Assembly: GCA_017882455.1 (NCBI GenBank)
Contig: JADGPL010000005.1
Span: 62,001-126,000 of the forward strand
DNA length: 64,000 bases
Direction: 5' to 3'
From: Solirubrobacteraceae bacterium
Lineage (GTDB): Bacteria; Actinomycetota; Thermoleophilia; Solirubrobacterales; Solirubrobacteraceae
How positions within the stretch are numbered: the stretch's first letter is position 1; each line of letters opens with the position of its first letter. The translations under genes and the position numbers were made by a program. This document shows positions 51,269 through 59,267 of this stretch, one piece after another. The notes under the pieces are model-generated. The model was not told where the DNA came from. It saw only the letters and a program-made list of their open reading frames with translations, and did not search any database.

Positions 51269-52771
51269 GTGAACGTGGCGGCCCACCCCGCGGCGGCACG
51301 CACGTCGACAGCGAGCACCGCCCTGCGGCTCCCGCGCTGGTGGCCACTGGCCGCGCTGACGCTCGTCGCCGCCGTCCTTCGGCTCTCGACGCTGGACCTG
51401 CAGAGCTTCTGGTTCGACGAGGCCTTCACGCCGGTGCACGTCCTGCACCCCAGCCTGTGGGCGACGCTGCGCGGGATCGTGCGCACCGAGAACACGCCAC
51501 CGCTTTGGTACCTGCTGGCGTGGGCCGACTCGCGCGTGCTGGGCACGGGCGAGGTGGCGCTGCGCCTGCCCGCTGCGCTGGCGGGGATCGCGGCCGTTCC
51601 CGTCGCCTGGGCGATCGGACGGGAACTGGCGGGGCGTCGGGCGGCACTGGCGTGCGCCGCGCTCGTGGCGGTCAACCCGCTGTTCGTCTGGTACTCGCAG
51701 GAGGCGCGCGCATACGGGCTGTTCGTGCTCACGGCCGCGCTGGCGATGCTCTGCTTCCTGCGCGCCCAGCGGGAGCCCACGCGCGGGCGCATGGCGGCCC
51801 TCGCGTTGACGGGCTCGCTGGCGATGCTCAGCCACTACTTCGCCGTCTTCCTGCTCATCCCGATGGTGCTTTGGCTGCTGTGGGAACGACGCACCCGAAT
51901 GCCCGCGCTGCCGGCTGTCGCGACGTTGACGCTGGTCGGGGCGGCGCTGGTGCCGCTGGTGCTGGCCCAGGGGGGCCAGAGCACGCAGTGGATCGGCGAA
52001 TGGGCACTCTCGGAACGGCTGCAGGCGATTCCCCAGTACTACCTGACCGGCTACTCGGGCGGGCCGCTTGGACACAAGGTCGAGCTGCTCGTGGCACTGC
52101 CGATCCTCGCCGGCCTCGGCCTCGGCCTGTGGCGAATGCGCGAGCGCCCGCAGTCGCTGCGCACGGTGCTGCTGCCGCTGTCGATCGCGGCGTGTGGAGT
52201 CCTGATCCCGATCCTGCTGGTGGGGTTCGGCGCCGACTATCTCGCGCCACGCAACCTCGTCGGAGCGATGATTCCGCTCACCGCCCTGATCGCGGTGGTG
52301 GTCGTCTGGCCGGGGACGGGACGCACCGGGATCGCGATCGCCGCAGTTATCGCGATCGCCTTCCTCGCGGTCTCGATCGACGTCGATCTGAAGGCGAACC
52401 TGCAACGTGAAAACTGGCGGGACCTCGCCGCGGACATCGATCACGCGGCGGGTGGGCGCGTGATCACCACGGTCGAATTCGGCTCCGCCCCGCTCGAGTA
52501 CTACCTGCCGGGACTCCACCCCCTGCGTGAAGGCGACTCGGTCATGGTGAGCGAGATCGACGAGACCGCCAATGAAGCGCCGCGCGCACCGACCCCTCCG
52601 CCCGCACCGGGGTTCCGCTTGGCCGGGCTCGTGACGGTGGACGGCCTGACCGCGTACCGCTTCGTGTCCCGAGCGCCGGTGCGGCTGTCTCAGGCGGCGC
52701 TCATCGCCCACCTGATCACACATGCAAAGGCTGAAGCGCTCATTTCCTCGGGCACGCGTGTGTCGTCTTGA
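51269..52771 (+). CDS. GT39/ArnT-like membrane glycosyltransferase
   Basis: An integral membrane glycosyltransferase of about 500 residues with around ten transmembrane helices. The first extracytoplasmic loop contains the acidic catalytic motif LQSFWFDEAFTPVHVL, and NTPPLWYLLAW follows, as in GT39/GT83 polyprenyl-phosphate sugar transferases. The helix-rich region ends near residue 390 and is followed by a small soluble C-terminal domain. The start is uncertain: GTG 51269 is chosen because the first helix begins about 25 residues later, but no ribosome binding site is evident. It transfers sugars to cell envelope acceptors. Confidence 0.78.
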   Translation: MNVAAHPAAARTSTASTALRLPRWWPLAALTLVAAVLRLSTLDLQSFWFDEAFTPVHVLHPSLWATLRGIVRTENTPPLWYLLAWADSRVLGTGEVALRLPAALAGIAAVPVAWAIGRELAGRRAALACAALVAVNPLFVWYSQEARAYGLFVLTAALAMLCFLRAQREPTRGRMAALALTGSLAMLSHYFAVFLLIPMVLWLLWERRTRMPALPAVATLTLVGAALVPLVLAQGGQSTQWIGEWALSERLQAIPQYYLTGYSGGPLGHKVELLVALPILAGLGLGLWRMRERPQSLRTVLLPLSIAACGVLIPILLVGFGADYLAPRNLVGAMIPLTALIAVVVVWPGTGRTGIAIAAVIAIAFLAVSIDVDLKANLQRENWRDLAADIDHAAGGRVITTVEFGSAPLEYYLPGLHPLREGDSVMVSEIDETANEAPRAPTPPPAPGFRLAGLVTVDGLTAYRFVSRAPVRLSQAALIAHLITHAKAEALISSGTRVSS

Positions 52772-52872
52772 TCGCAACCACGTAGCGTCGGCCGCCGAAC
52801 GCTGCCTTCCCGGTATATTTCTGCTTATCGGAACAGTCGAGCCCGTAGGTCTGCTCCCATGCACAAACAGCC

Positions 52873-53355
52873 ATGACCGACGATCAACTCGACCTCAAGG
52901 TGAGATACGCGTGGGATTGGTTCTCATATCACGCTCGGCAGCGGCTGACGGCGTTCAACTTCTTTCTGATCTTGATGGGCGCGGTCGTCGTGGGATACGC
53001 CCAGGCGGTCACCGGTCACGCGCCGGTCGTCGGCGCGGCACTGGGATTTCTCGGCGCGTTCGTCGCTCAGGCCTTCTGGGCCATGGACGTGCGCAACGAG
53101 GAGCTCGTCAGCTGCGGTCGCGTCGCGCTCGACGATCTCGAGCTACAGCTGGGGCTCTCGATCAGGTACGAAGACCATGTGCGAGGCCAGCTCGGCGAGG
53201 TCCTGCAGAACCCTGTGGCGAAATGGCTTCATTTGCGCTTGGGTGCAAAGTGGTTTCGCCACAGCAGATGGCTGCGAATGGTGATAATCGTCATGGGCTT
53301 GCTGTCCGTGGCCGCGTTTGGCTGGGCTGTCTCGGGGTTTTGGGGCAGCGCCTAG
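52873..53355 (+). CDS. Small membrane protein with 2TM plus C-terminal helix, possible effector
   Basis: A 160-residue protein. The N-terminal cytoplasmic part KVRYAWDWFSYHARQRL leads into two close helices (LTAFNFFLILMGAVVVGYAQAV and VVGAALGFLGAFVAQAFWAM). An amphipathic helical section and a third hydrophobic helix near the C-terminus (MVIIVMGLLSVAAFGWAVSGF) follow. The layout is reminiscent of small 2TM proteins encoded beside nucleotide-processing genes (SLATT/RipA-like), but I cannot name the family with confidence. The NDT-like gene follows 157 bp downstream. Confidence 0.7.
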   Translation: MTDDQLDLKVRYAWDWFSYHARQRLTAFNFFLILMGAVVVGYAQAVTGHAPVVGAALGFLGAFVAQAFWAMDVRNEELVSCGRVALDDLELQLGLSIRYEDHVRGQLGEVLQNPVAKWLHLRLGAKWFRHSRWLRMVIIVMGLLSVAAFGWAVSGFWGSA

Positions 53356-53512
53356 TCGCATGGTTGAGCGCCCCCCGCGAAGGCTGCGTCGCCAGACTCC
53401 TCAGCGGCGAGCGTCGTGATCTTGGCGGCCAGACGGATGGCTTGGCGCTCCGCCCCGAATCCGGCTAGCGTCTAGTCGTCGATGGCGCGATACACGTCTG
53501 TCTGCTCATGCG

Positions 53513-54058
53513 ATGCCCACTCGGATAACACCCAGCTCTGACCCGGTGGCAACTTCTCCCAGGCATCGGCCGCGCTGCTACATAGCCAGCCCGCTCGGGT
53601 TCAACGAGGCCGGGCGGCACTACTACCAGGCGGTCTTCCTTCCCGCGCTGGCCCACGTCGTCACCCCCGTCGATCCGTGGTCGCTGACGCCCACCAGGGA
53701 GATCGACGAAGCCCGAGAGGCAGGCAAGCTGGGCGAGCTGGTGCTCGATATGGGGAGGCGGAATACCGCGGCGATCCGGTCCAGCTCTCTCCTCGTGGCG
53801 TGGCTGGACGGCCAAGAGCCGGACTCGGGCACCGTCGCAGAGCTTGGGTACGCGGCGGCGCTTGGCATGCCCTGCTTTGGGTTGCGCTCAGACCTGCGTC
53901 AGACCGGAGAGGAGGGCGCGACGGTCAACCTTCAGGTCGAGGCATTCGTGGCCGACAGCGGGGGCCGGATCGTGGCCTCTCTCGAGGCACTCGTCGTTGA
54001 GCTGCGGCTGGTCGTCGACGACGTCTTGGCGGCGTCGGATGGCGTCGGAGATCAGTAG
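53513..54058 (+). CDS. Nucleoside 2-deoxyribosyltransferase-like protein
   Basis: A 181-residue protein of the nucleoside 2-deoxyribosyltransferase superfamily. The N-terminal strand RCYIASPLGFNEAGRHYYQAV and the active-site segment SLLVAWLDGQEPDSGTVAELGYAAALG (Asp, Gly-Thr and Glu conserved) are diagnostic. Classical members swap bases on deoxynucleosides or hydrolyse nucleoside monophosphates; stand-alone copies near membrane proteins and toxin-antitoxin genes may act in nucleotide signalling. ATG 53513 gives about 20 extra residues before the fold; a later start is possible. Confidence 0.78.
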   Translation: MPTRITPSSDPVATSPRHRPRCYIASPLGFNEAGRHYYQAVFLPALAHVVTPVDPWSLTPTREIDEAREAGKLGELVLDMGRRNTAAIRSSSLLVAWLDGQEPDSGTVAELGYAAALGMPCFGLRSDLRQTGEEGATVNLQVEAFVADSGGRIVASLEALVVELRLVVDDVLAASDGVGDQ

Positions 54059-54181
54059 GAGGCCACCGCTTCGATTCGCGGCCGCTGGCGCCCAACCGCC
54101 GCCAGACCGTGGTCCTCCGTAATGCTCAGGCGCAAGCTTCGATTCTGCGTAGGTCGGCACGGAGAGCGAGCGTAGATGACG

Positions 54182-54640
54182 TTAGTCAGGTGGTGTCTGT
54201 TTCTCGAGGGCACCAGGGGGTGCGATCCAGACGCTTGTGAAGTGAAGTGCCTGCGCAAGGCGGTCGTAATGGTGGTCGTAATGCAGCACATCAACGCCGG
54301 CGTCTTGTGCTGCGGCTGCGATCAATGCGTCTGCCAGGGGAACTCGGTGCTGCCCAGGTCCATCAGAGGCAAGGTCTCGTAGCGCTCCGCCTGCGGCTCG
54401 CTGTGCAGAGACTGCGACTGGAAGGTCACGTAGAAGGGCTTGCTCCGCCTCGACGATCGAGAACTCATCTGCATTGCGCGCCGAGTACAGCAGCTCGAGT
54501 GTGACGATCGAGCAGGTCACGATCTGCCTGCCCCGTAGCGCGGTGGCCCACAAATCCCGGATACGCGGGTGCGGTGCGCGAGCCCAGGCCGAGGTGTCGG
54601 CGATCAGCACCCTGCCCCCAAAGGGGGCATCCTCTCCCAT
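54182..54640 (-). CDS. vapC: VapC-type PIN-domain toxin
   Basis: A 152-residue PIN-domain ribonuclease. Acidic active-site residues are visible in LIADTSAW (Asp), TLELL (Glu), VPLADALIAA (Asp) and HYDHHYD (Asp). It would cleave tRNA or rRNA when free of antitoxin. It starts two bases after the antitoxin stop if ATG 54640 is used. GTG 54610 is an alternative that places the start directly before the PIN fold and behind a GGGGGCAGG sequence locked in a hairpin. Confidence 0.85.
   Translation of the reverse strand: MGEDAPFGGRVLIADTSAWARAPHPRIRDLWATALRGRQIVTCSIVTLELLYSARNADEFSIVEAEQALLRDLPVAVSAQRAAGGALRDLASDGPGQHRVPLADALIAAAAQDAGVDVLHYDHHYDRLAQALHFTSVWIAPPGALEKQTPPD
54613..54629 (-). promoter_or_regulatory. 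Hairpin at the vapC translation start
   Basis: TGCCCCC and GGGGGCA are perfect 7-bp arms around AAA. On the vapC mRNA the 3' arm contains the GGGGGCA that would serve as ribosome binding site for the GTG at 54610. If that start is used, the hairpin would hold down toxin translation relative to antitoxin. Confidence 0.45.
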
Positions 54641-54642
54641 AG

Positions 54643-54909
54643 CTACTTGCCCCAGGCAAGCTCGTCAATGCGCTGTGCGACCTCGACATCGAACCCGGGA
54701 TCGGTCGAGGTCGAGCGCTCGATCAGGCGCTCGATGCCCTCGGCGTCTTGTTGGCGCTCAGCGAGCATTGCCTCGGCGCCGCGAATCGCGAGGTCGTGCA
54801 CGAGAGACGCAGCCGGCCGGTCAGGCGCGACGAGGGGCGCAACCCGGTCCAATGCATCTGCCAGCGCTTGGTCCTTCGTGACGGGTATGCGGGCAAATCT
54901 TGTCGGCAT
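54643..54909 (-). CDS. vapB: VapB-type antitoxin
   Basis: An 88-residue antitoxin-like protein encoded directly upstream of vapC. The N-terminus MPTRFARIPVTKDQALADALDRVAPLV may form a ribbon-helix-helix-type domain, and the C-terminus carries the acidic, flexible toxin-wrapping segment ending in IDELAWGK. TACCGT lies exactly six bases before the ATG, so the mRNA is probably leaderless. The promoter overlaps two inverted repeats at 54916-54940, fitting autorepression by the VapBC complex. Confidence 0.8.
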   Translation of the reverse strand: MPTRFARIPVTKDQALADALDRVAPLVAPDRPAASLVHDLAIRGAEAMLAERQQDAEGIERLIERSTSTDPGFDVEVAQRIDELAWGK

Positions 54910-54915
54910 AAGACT

Positions 54916-54940
54916 ACGGTAGCACCGTGGTGTAACACCA
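54916..54940. promoter_or_regulatory. Inverted repeats over the vapB promoter
   Basis: ACGGT-AGC-ACCGT (54916-54928) and TGGTGTAACACCA (54928-54940) are two adjoining palindromes. The first overlaps the -10 hexamer TACCGT of vapB on the minus strand. Paired palindromes upstream of an antitoxin gene are the usual arrangement for conditional autorepression. Confidence 0.6.
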
Positions 54941-55025
54941 AACTCCTCCGCGGGGCCGAGCTCGATTCATCCATAGGCAGAGCTCACACAAAGACCAGAA
55001 TCTCCGGCGAAATGGCGAGTCGCCG

Positions 55026-57482
55026 TCAGGAACCGTCGTTCACAAATGCCTGGTAGGGGCGGCAGGGCTCGTTGCGCAGGCTTGGGCAGGGCGGCAGTCC
55101 GGTGGGCACGTTGACACCGGGCACGACCGCGAGGGTGAGGTTGGCGGGCCTGCCCGGCCCGAACGCGATCGACACATTGGCGGTGGTGCCTTCCGGCTGC
55201 GTCTCGCTGAACGACCACACGGGCTGGGTGCCGTTGGGCGCAGCGATCGTCACCCTGATGCGCGAGCCTGCCCGGTAGACGTGTCCCTCGAAGTACAGCG
55301 GAATCGTGACCGGGACGAATTCGTGAGCCGGCATGGACCGCACATCGGACGCGAGGAAGCTCGGGATCGGCTGAAGCGGCGTGGGGGCCTGGTCGAGCAT
55401 GTTTGACGAGGTGGTGGCGAGCTTGCGCTCACTGGCTCGGATCCAGCCGTTCTGGACGAAGGTTTCGTTGCCGTCGGGGCGCACCTCGCTGACCGTCGCC
55501 TGGAGATCGACGTCTGGAGTCGATGACTTCACCCAGAGGTTGACGGCGCCTGCGCCGATGGCGGTTGTGTCGCTGGTGAGGGGTGCCGACACATAGGAGA
55601 CGGCGGAGCCTGCCGGTGGCGGCTCCCAGTTCCATTTCCATGCGGACGCGTTGCTCCACAGCCCGCCTGTGCCCGTGTTGCTCGAGTAGTCCGTCAGCGG
55701 AGTGGCGCTCGCATCGGAGGTATAGGAGTCGACCCCCGGGGCCGTTGCCGGCTGTTCGTTGATTGTGCCTTTCGCCCCGAGATACCACGAGCGAGCCGTC
55801 GTGCCGGGGATCGGGAACGCTGAGAACGATTGTTCGAACGCGGGATAGGGGTTGCCGGGCGTCGCGGAGCCAGTCGGTGAGGTTCCTGCGCCGTTGTCGA
55901 ACAGCACCCGAACCTCCGGGAGCGCTTCGAAGGTCGACAGTGCGTTTGCGTACAAGAGACGTTCCTGCACCGGGTCCGGCGGTAGCGTGACGATGTCTCC
56001 AGCCGGGACCCCCAGCGCCATTTTGTAGAAGATCGGAGCGGCGAGATGGACGATCGCCCGGCCGTAGATCGGCGCTCGGCGCGCCACGAACAGCGTCAGG
56101 AAATCGTATAGCCGGTCGAGGGTATACGGATCGAGCGAGTCGATGTGCGCGCCGTTGGTGAACGTGAACCACTTCCGTTCGGTGCCGGTGAAGTGCTCCG
56201 CCAGATCGGCGCAGTGCCCGCCGGTCTGCTCGTCCTCCCACTGGCATGCCATGAACGTCGGAACGTCGATGTTGTGCACGAACGTCACCGGGTCCAGCGG
56301 ATCGGCCACAGGCGGGGTGTAGGTCGCGTTTTCCTTGACTTCTCCCAGCAGGTTCGTCGCCTCCCCGTGCAGGTCCTGGTTGCTCGCGCAGGTCCCGTCA
56401 CCCGCCTGGATCTGTTCGTAGGCCCAGTGCTCGCCGCTGTCTGGACCTGCCGCTTCTGCGTCGTGCTGTCGTTCTTCGGCCCAGGGCACCGCGAAACCGG
56501 TGTTGAGGACACCGCCGGGATATAGCGTCGTCGCTGTTGCGTCGAGCACCGACAGCGGCGCGATCGCCGCGAGGGACGGGGGATCGAGCTGAGCGGCGAA
56601 AAGCTGACTGATCCCGCCGTAGGAGATGCCGAGCATTCCGACCTTGTGGTTGAGCACCCACGGCTGACGGGCGATCGTCTCGATCACGTCGTAGGCGTCG
56701 AGGTTCTCCAGCGGTTCGAAATAATCAAACGCGCCGCCCGAGCAGCCGGTACCGCGCATGTTCACGTCGACGACCGCGAACCCCATCAGGTTGGCCACTT
56801 CGGCGATCCCGCTTTCCGGGCCCGCGGGGTTCGCGTAGCCGTATCCCGAGTATTCGATCAGCGTTGGGTACGGCGACGTGCGGCTCGCCGTTGGGGAGGC
56901 CGGGAGCTGAAAGTCCGAGCTTGAGCCAAACACGCCCGCCGGGATGCCAGGCGGGTGGACGTCGATCGCCAACTGGGTACCGTCGCGCGTCGTCAGATAC
57001 GTGTAGCCACTGTCCGGGATCGACTGCCTGTAGATGCCGGGGTCCCACGGCGCCGCGGCTTTCGTGTGGACGGTGATCGGCGCCGATTCTTCGCCTGTCG
57101 AGCTCAACCGGACGTGGTAGCGCCATCCCGGCGCGACGTCCCGGAACAGCAACCCCCCAAGCGAGTCCGCGGTCTGCGTGGACACCGTTTCGCCATTCGA
57201 CCGCAGCAGCGACATCTGAGCGCTCGGGGCCAAGCCGGTGACATACACCTGCTCCACGCTTCCGTGCACGCTGAAGGCAGACGCAGCCGCGGCGACCACG
57301 AGCCAGACGACGGCTGTCGCAAGCGTCACGACGGCGCCGATACGCGCACGACGCCGGGGCACAGACGCTGCGACCAAGCGGCTACCGACTCCCACGCGGC
57401 CCAACGCACGACGATCACCGCTCGCTGGCTCGGCACGCAGCGGCACCTTCCCATCCCGTACATCCCCAATGCACGTCCCCAT
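55026..57482 (-). CDS. CocE/X-Pro dipeptidyl-peptidase-like hydrolase, secreted or membrane-anchored
   Basis: An 818-residue hydrolase. After a basic N-terminus a membrane helix (VVTLATAVVWLVVAAAASAFSV) leads outside. A small beta domain follows, then the peptidase S15 alpha/beta fold with nucleophile elbow LGISYGG, Asp in the DP-rich loop and His in FTNGAHIDS. The C-terminal jelly-roll X-Pro domain (PLTSDTTAIGAGAVNLWVKS) ends near residue 790. The ATG at 57482 has TACTTT seven bases upstream (leaderless type). A longer reading from 57554 would translate part of the 28-bp repeat array, so it is less likely. Ester or peptide substrates are possible. Confidence 0.87.
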   Translation of the reverse strand: MGTCIGDVRDGKVPLRAEPASGDRRALGRVGVGSRLVAASVPRRRARIGAVVTLATAVVWLVVAAAASAFSVHGSVEQVYVTGLAPSAQMSLLRSNGETVSTQTADSLGGLLFRDVAPGWRYHVRLSSTGEESAPITVHTKAAAPWDPGIYRQSIPDSGYTYLTTRDGTQLAIDVHPPGIPAGVFGSSSDFQLPASPTASRTSPYPTLIEYSGYGYANPAGPESGIAEVANLMGFAVVDVNMRGTGCSGGAFDYFEPLENLDAYDVIETIARQPWVLNHKVGMLGISYGGISQLFAAQLDPPSLAAIAPLSVLDATATTLYPGGVLNTGFAVPWAEERQHDAEAAGPDSGEHWAYEQIQAGDGTCASNQDLHGEATNLLGEVKENATYTPPVADPLDPVTFVHNIDVPTFMACQWEDEQTGGHCADLAEHFTGTERKWFTFTNGAHIDSLDPYTLDRLYDFLTLFVARRAPIYGRAIVHLAAPIFYKMALGVPAGDIVTLPPDPVQERLLYANALSTFEALPEVRVLFDNGAGTSPTGSATPGNPYPAFEQSFSAFPIPGTTARSWYLGAKGTINEQPATAPGVDSYTSDASATPLTDYSSNTGTGGLWSNASAWKWNWEPPPAGSAVSYVSAPLTSDTTAIGAGAVNLWVKSSTPDVDLQATVSEVRPDGNETFVQNGWIRASERKLATTSSNMLDQAPTPLQPIPSFLASDVRSMPAHEFVPVTIPLYFEGHVYRAGSRIRVTIAAPNGTQPVWSFSETQPEGTTANVSIAFGPGRPANLTLAVVPGVNVPTGLPPCPSLRNEPCRPYQAFVNDGS

Positions 57483-57540
57483 GTAGTCCAAAGTAAACAG
57501 CACTTGAGCGGTCAGCAGCACCTGCCGGCCGTGAATCCGC

Positions 57541-57652
57541 GGTTCGCAGGTCACACCGGCGAGATCGCGGTTCGCAGGTCACACCGGCGAGATCGCGGTT
57601 CGCAGGTCACACCGGCGAGATCGCGGTTCGCAGGTCACACCGGCGAGATCGG
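57541..57652. repeat. Tandem 28-bp repeat, four copies
   Basis: Four head-to-tail units of 28 bp start at 57541, 57569, 57597 and 57625. Each begins GGTTCGCAGG and ends GAGATCGC. The first three are identical and the fourth differs at its last base. They lie between the CocE-like gene and tRNA-Ala(CGC). There are no spacers, so this is a minisatellite and not a CRISPR. Confidence 0.9.
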
Positions 57653-57798
57653 TGACACTCACCTCGACGTCCCCGACGAGGACGAGATGGGCGCCTCGAG
57701 TGGGCCGCCGGTGTCCGCCCTGAATGCCTGGCGGCCCCAGCCGGACCGCGCCGGCGAGCTATGGCCGTTAGCCCTGCGATCTGCAGGGACTTCGCGAA

Positions 57799-57871
57799 TG
57801 GAGCTAGGGGGACTCGAACCCCCGACCTCCTGGGTGCGATCCAGGCGCTCTCCCAACTGAGCTATAGCCCC
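57799..57871 (-). tRNA. tRNA-Ala (CGC)
   Basis: A complete cloverleaf: acceptor GGGGCTA paired with TAGCTCC, D-arm containing AGCTCAGTTGGGAGAGC, anticodon stem CCTGG/CCAGG with loop ATCGCAC (anticodon CGC), and T-arm GGGGG-TTCGAGT-CCCCC. The discriminator base is A and the CCA end is not encoded. It decodes GCG, a frequent alanine codon in such a GC-rich genome. Confidence 0.95.
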
Positions 57872-57959
57872 GCAGGCGCGGACCGATCGGTAGCGGCCAG
57901 CGCGAGGAAGTGTAGTCGCAGAACGCTGCTCAGCGAGGGCAGTAAGGTTAGGAGGCGTT

Positions 57960-58445
57960 ATGGGATTGCTAGACGACGCCATACGCGAACATCTGGAGCT
58001 GAAGCGCCGAGCAGGCGCCGACCCTGGTGAGATCGCGCGCACACAGCACGAGGCCCTTGAGCCGATCTTCCCGGACGAGCACCTCGATGCGAGCGACGGG
58101 GCGGTGGATCTGTCGATGCAGGACACGCCCGAGATGGAGCTCGAGGAGCCTCTCGTCGAGGAGACGCCTGTGGACGACGAGGCCGCACCGCCGGATGAGG
58201 GCGCGGGCTTTGCGAGCGTGGGCCAGGAGACGGCCGAGTTGGACATGCAGGCGGTGCTCGACGCGGATCAGGACCACCCGTTCGATCAGCCGGGGCAGTC
58301 GCCGGCCGGGACGCGTCCTGTACGAGCCAGCCCCGCAGGCCAGGTACCTGAGCAGGACTCGATGGAGTGGGAGGTCCCGGGAAGCGGCGAGAGCCGAGCG
58401 GCACCCGAGGAAGTCCCCGGACAAGAGCGTCTCAGCTTCGAGTAG
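57960..58445 (+). CDS. Acidic, mostly disordered protein of unknown function
   Basis: A 161-residue protein. The first 40 residues (MGLLDDAIREHLELKRRAGAD, then EIARTQHEALEP) are a charged helical domain. The rest is acidic and proline-rich without recognisable fold. A good AGGAGG ribosome binding site lies four bases before the ATG. I do not recognise a named family; the N-terminal helix looks conserved and may be an interaction motif. Confidence 0.7.
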   Translation: MGLLDDAIREHLELKRRAGADPGEIARTQHEALEPIFPDEHLDASDGAVDLSMQDTPEMELEEPLVEETPVDDEAAPPDEGAGFASVGQETAELDMQAVLDADQDHPFDQPGQSPAGTRPVRASPAGQVPEQDSMEWEVPGSGESRAAPEEVPGQERLSFE

Positions 58446-58555
58446 CGGCCAGCCGGCCGATCCGTGCGCCGGCGCTCTGAGCGCGTGGCCGCGCCGGCGG
58501 CACCTTCTGACCGACTCCAGAAGCCCGCCCTGCCATCATCTTCGCTGGATGCGCG

Positions 58556-58993
58556 ATGACTGAGCCCAGCGGACGCGATCTTCTCAACGAGTGGCGGCGC
58601 ATGATGGAGTCCGTGATCTCCTCGGCGGCGTCGGCCTCGGGACGCTCAGAGCTGCCGGGCGACCTGCTTCGGGCCACCCAGCGCCAGCTCGAGCTCGTGC
58701 AGGAGGTGCTCGAGCGTGAGCGCACGCTGCAGAGCGACCTGGCGGGCCGCCTATTCGCCCCGATCGATGCCCTCTTCGACCTGCTTGAGGAGACCGGCTC
58801 GACGCTGGCCCGGCAGGCCGAAGCGCTCGAGGCCGCAGGCGCGGCGCTCGAGGAGACCGCCGGCCTGATGAGGCGCCAAGCCGAGCTGTTCGAGCGATCA
58901 GTCGCCACGTTGCGACAACCGTCGAAGCTCGCCAAGGCCGCCACGGGAGTCAAGCGCCAGCCGAAACCGAGTCGACGGCGCAGCTCGAGCTGA
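58556..58993 (+). CDS. Coiled-coil protein of unknown function
   Basis: A 145-residue, almost entirely helical protein with heptad-like leucines (LERERTLQSDLAGRLFAPIDALFDLLEETGSTLARQAEALEAAGAALEETAGLM) and a basic tail KRQPKPSRRRSSS. The pattern of amphipathic helices plus basic C-terminus resembles phasins and other granule- or nucleoid-associated proteins, but no family-specific motif is present. It follows the acidic protein by 110 bp on the same strand. Confidence 0.7.
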   Translation: MTEPSGRDLLNEWRRMMESVISSAASASGRSELPGDLLRATQRQLELVQEVLERERTLQSDLAGRLFAPIDALFDLLEETGSTLARQAEALEAAGAALEETAGLMRRQAELFERSVATLRQPSKLAKAATGVKRQPKPSRRRSSS

Positions 58994-59024
58994 GGGCGGT
59001 TGCCATGGGAGCGGTGCCAGGCCG

Positions 59025-59052
59025 TTGGCGGCATCGCCATAGGGCGTATATT
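59025..59052 (+). promoter_or_regulatory. Promoter of the split tRNA-Ala
   Basis: TTGGCG (59025-59030), 16 bp, TATATT (59047-59052) lie nine bases before the first tRNA nucleotide. The promoter is intact although the tRNA behind it is not, indicating recent interruption or continued expression of a chimeric transcript. Confidence 0.6.
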
Positions 59053-59061
59053 GAGGCTCCT

Positions 59062-59099
59062 GGGGCCATAGCTCAGCTGGGAGAGCGCCTGCTTTGCAA
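59062..59099 (+). pseudogene. 5' half of tRNA-Ala (UGC), interrupted after the anticodon loop
   Basis: The sequence from 59062 is a normal tRNA-Ala(UGC) beginning: acceptor GGGGCCA, D-arm with AGCTCAGCTGGGAGAGC, anticodon 5' stem CCTGC and loop TTTGCAA. The 3' stem GCAGG, T-arm and acceptor 3' strand do not follow and are not found downstream in the window. Anticodon loops are favoured integration points of tyrosine-recombinase elements, and the genes to the right look element-borne, so this is probably one junction of an integrated element. Confidence 0.75.
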
Positions 59100-59205
59100 T
59101 CGGGTTGCAGTGCGGCTCCGTAGGCCCGGTTTCCCTGTGTTTATCGGCAGCTTCGGTGGTGGGACCGCTGCGCGGATATGGGTGGATTGGGCGCGATCCG
59201 GCGGG

Positions 59206-59238
59206 GTTTGGGCAGCAGAATCGGGCTGCTGCCCAAAC
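59206..59238 (-). terminator. Strong hairpin downstream of the secreted protein gene
   Basis: GTTTGGGCAGCAG and CTGCTGCCCAAAC are perfect 13-bp inverted repeats around a 7-base loop, 29 bp beyond the stop of the minus-strand gene at 59268. No T-tract follows. Position supports a terminator for that gene and for read-through from the interrupted tRNA. Confidence 0.6.
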
Positions 59239-59267
59239 GGCGGGTAGTGGGTCAGTTTGGACAGGTC

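Noticed and set aside
57541-57652. Possible CRISPR array in the 28-bp repeats
   Set aside because: The units are directly adjacent with no spacers, there are only four, and no cas genes are near.
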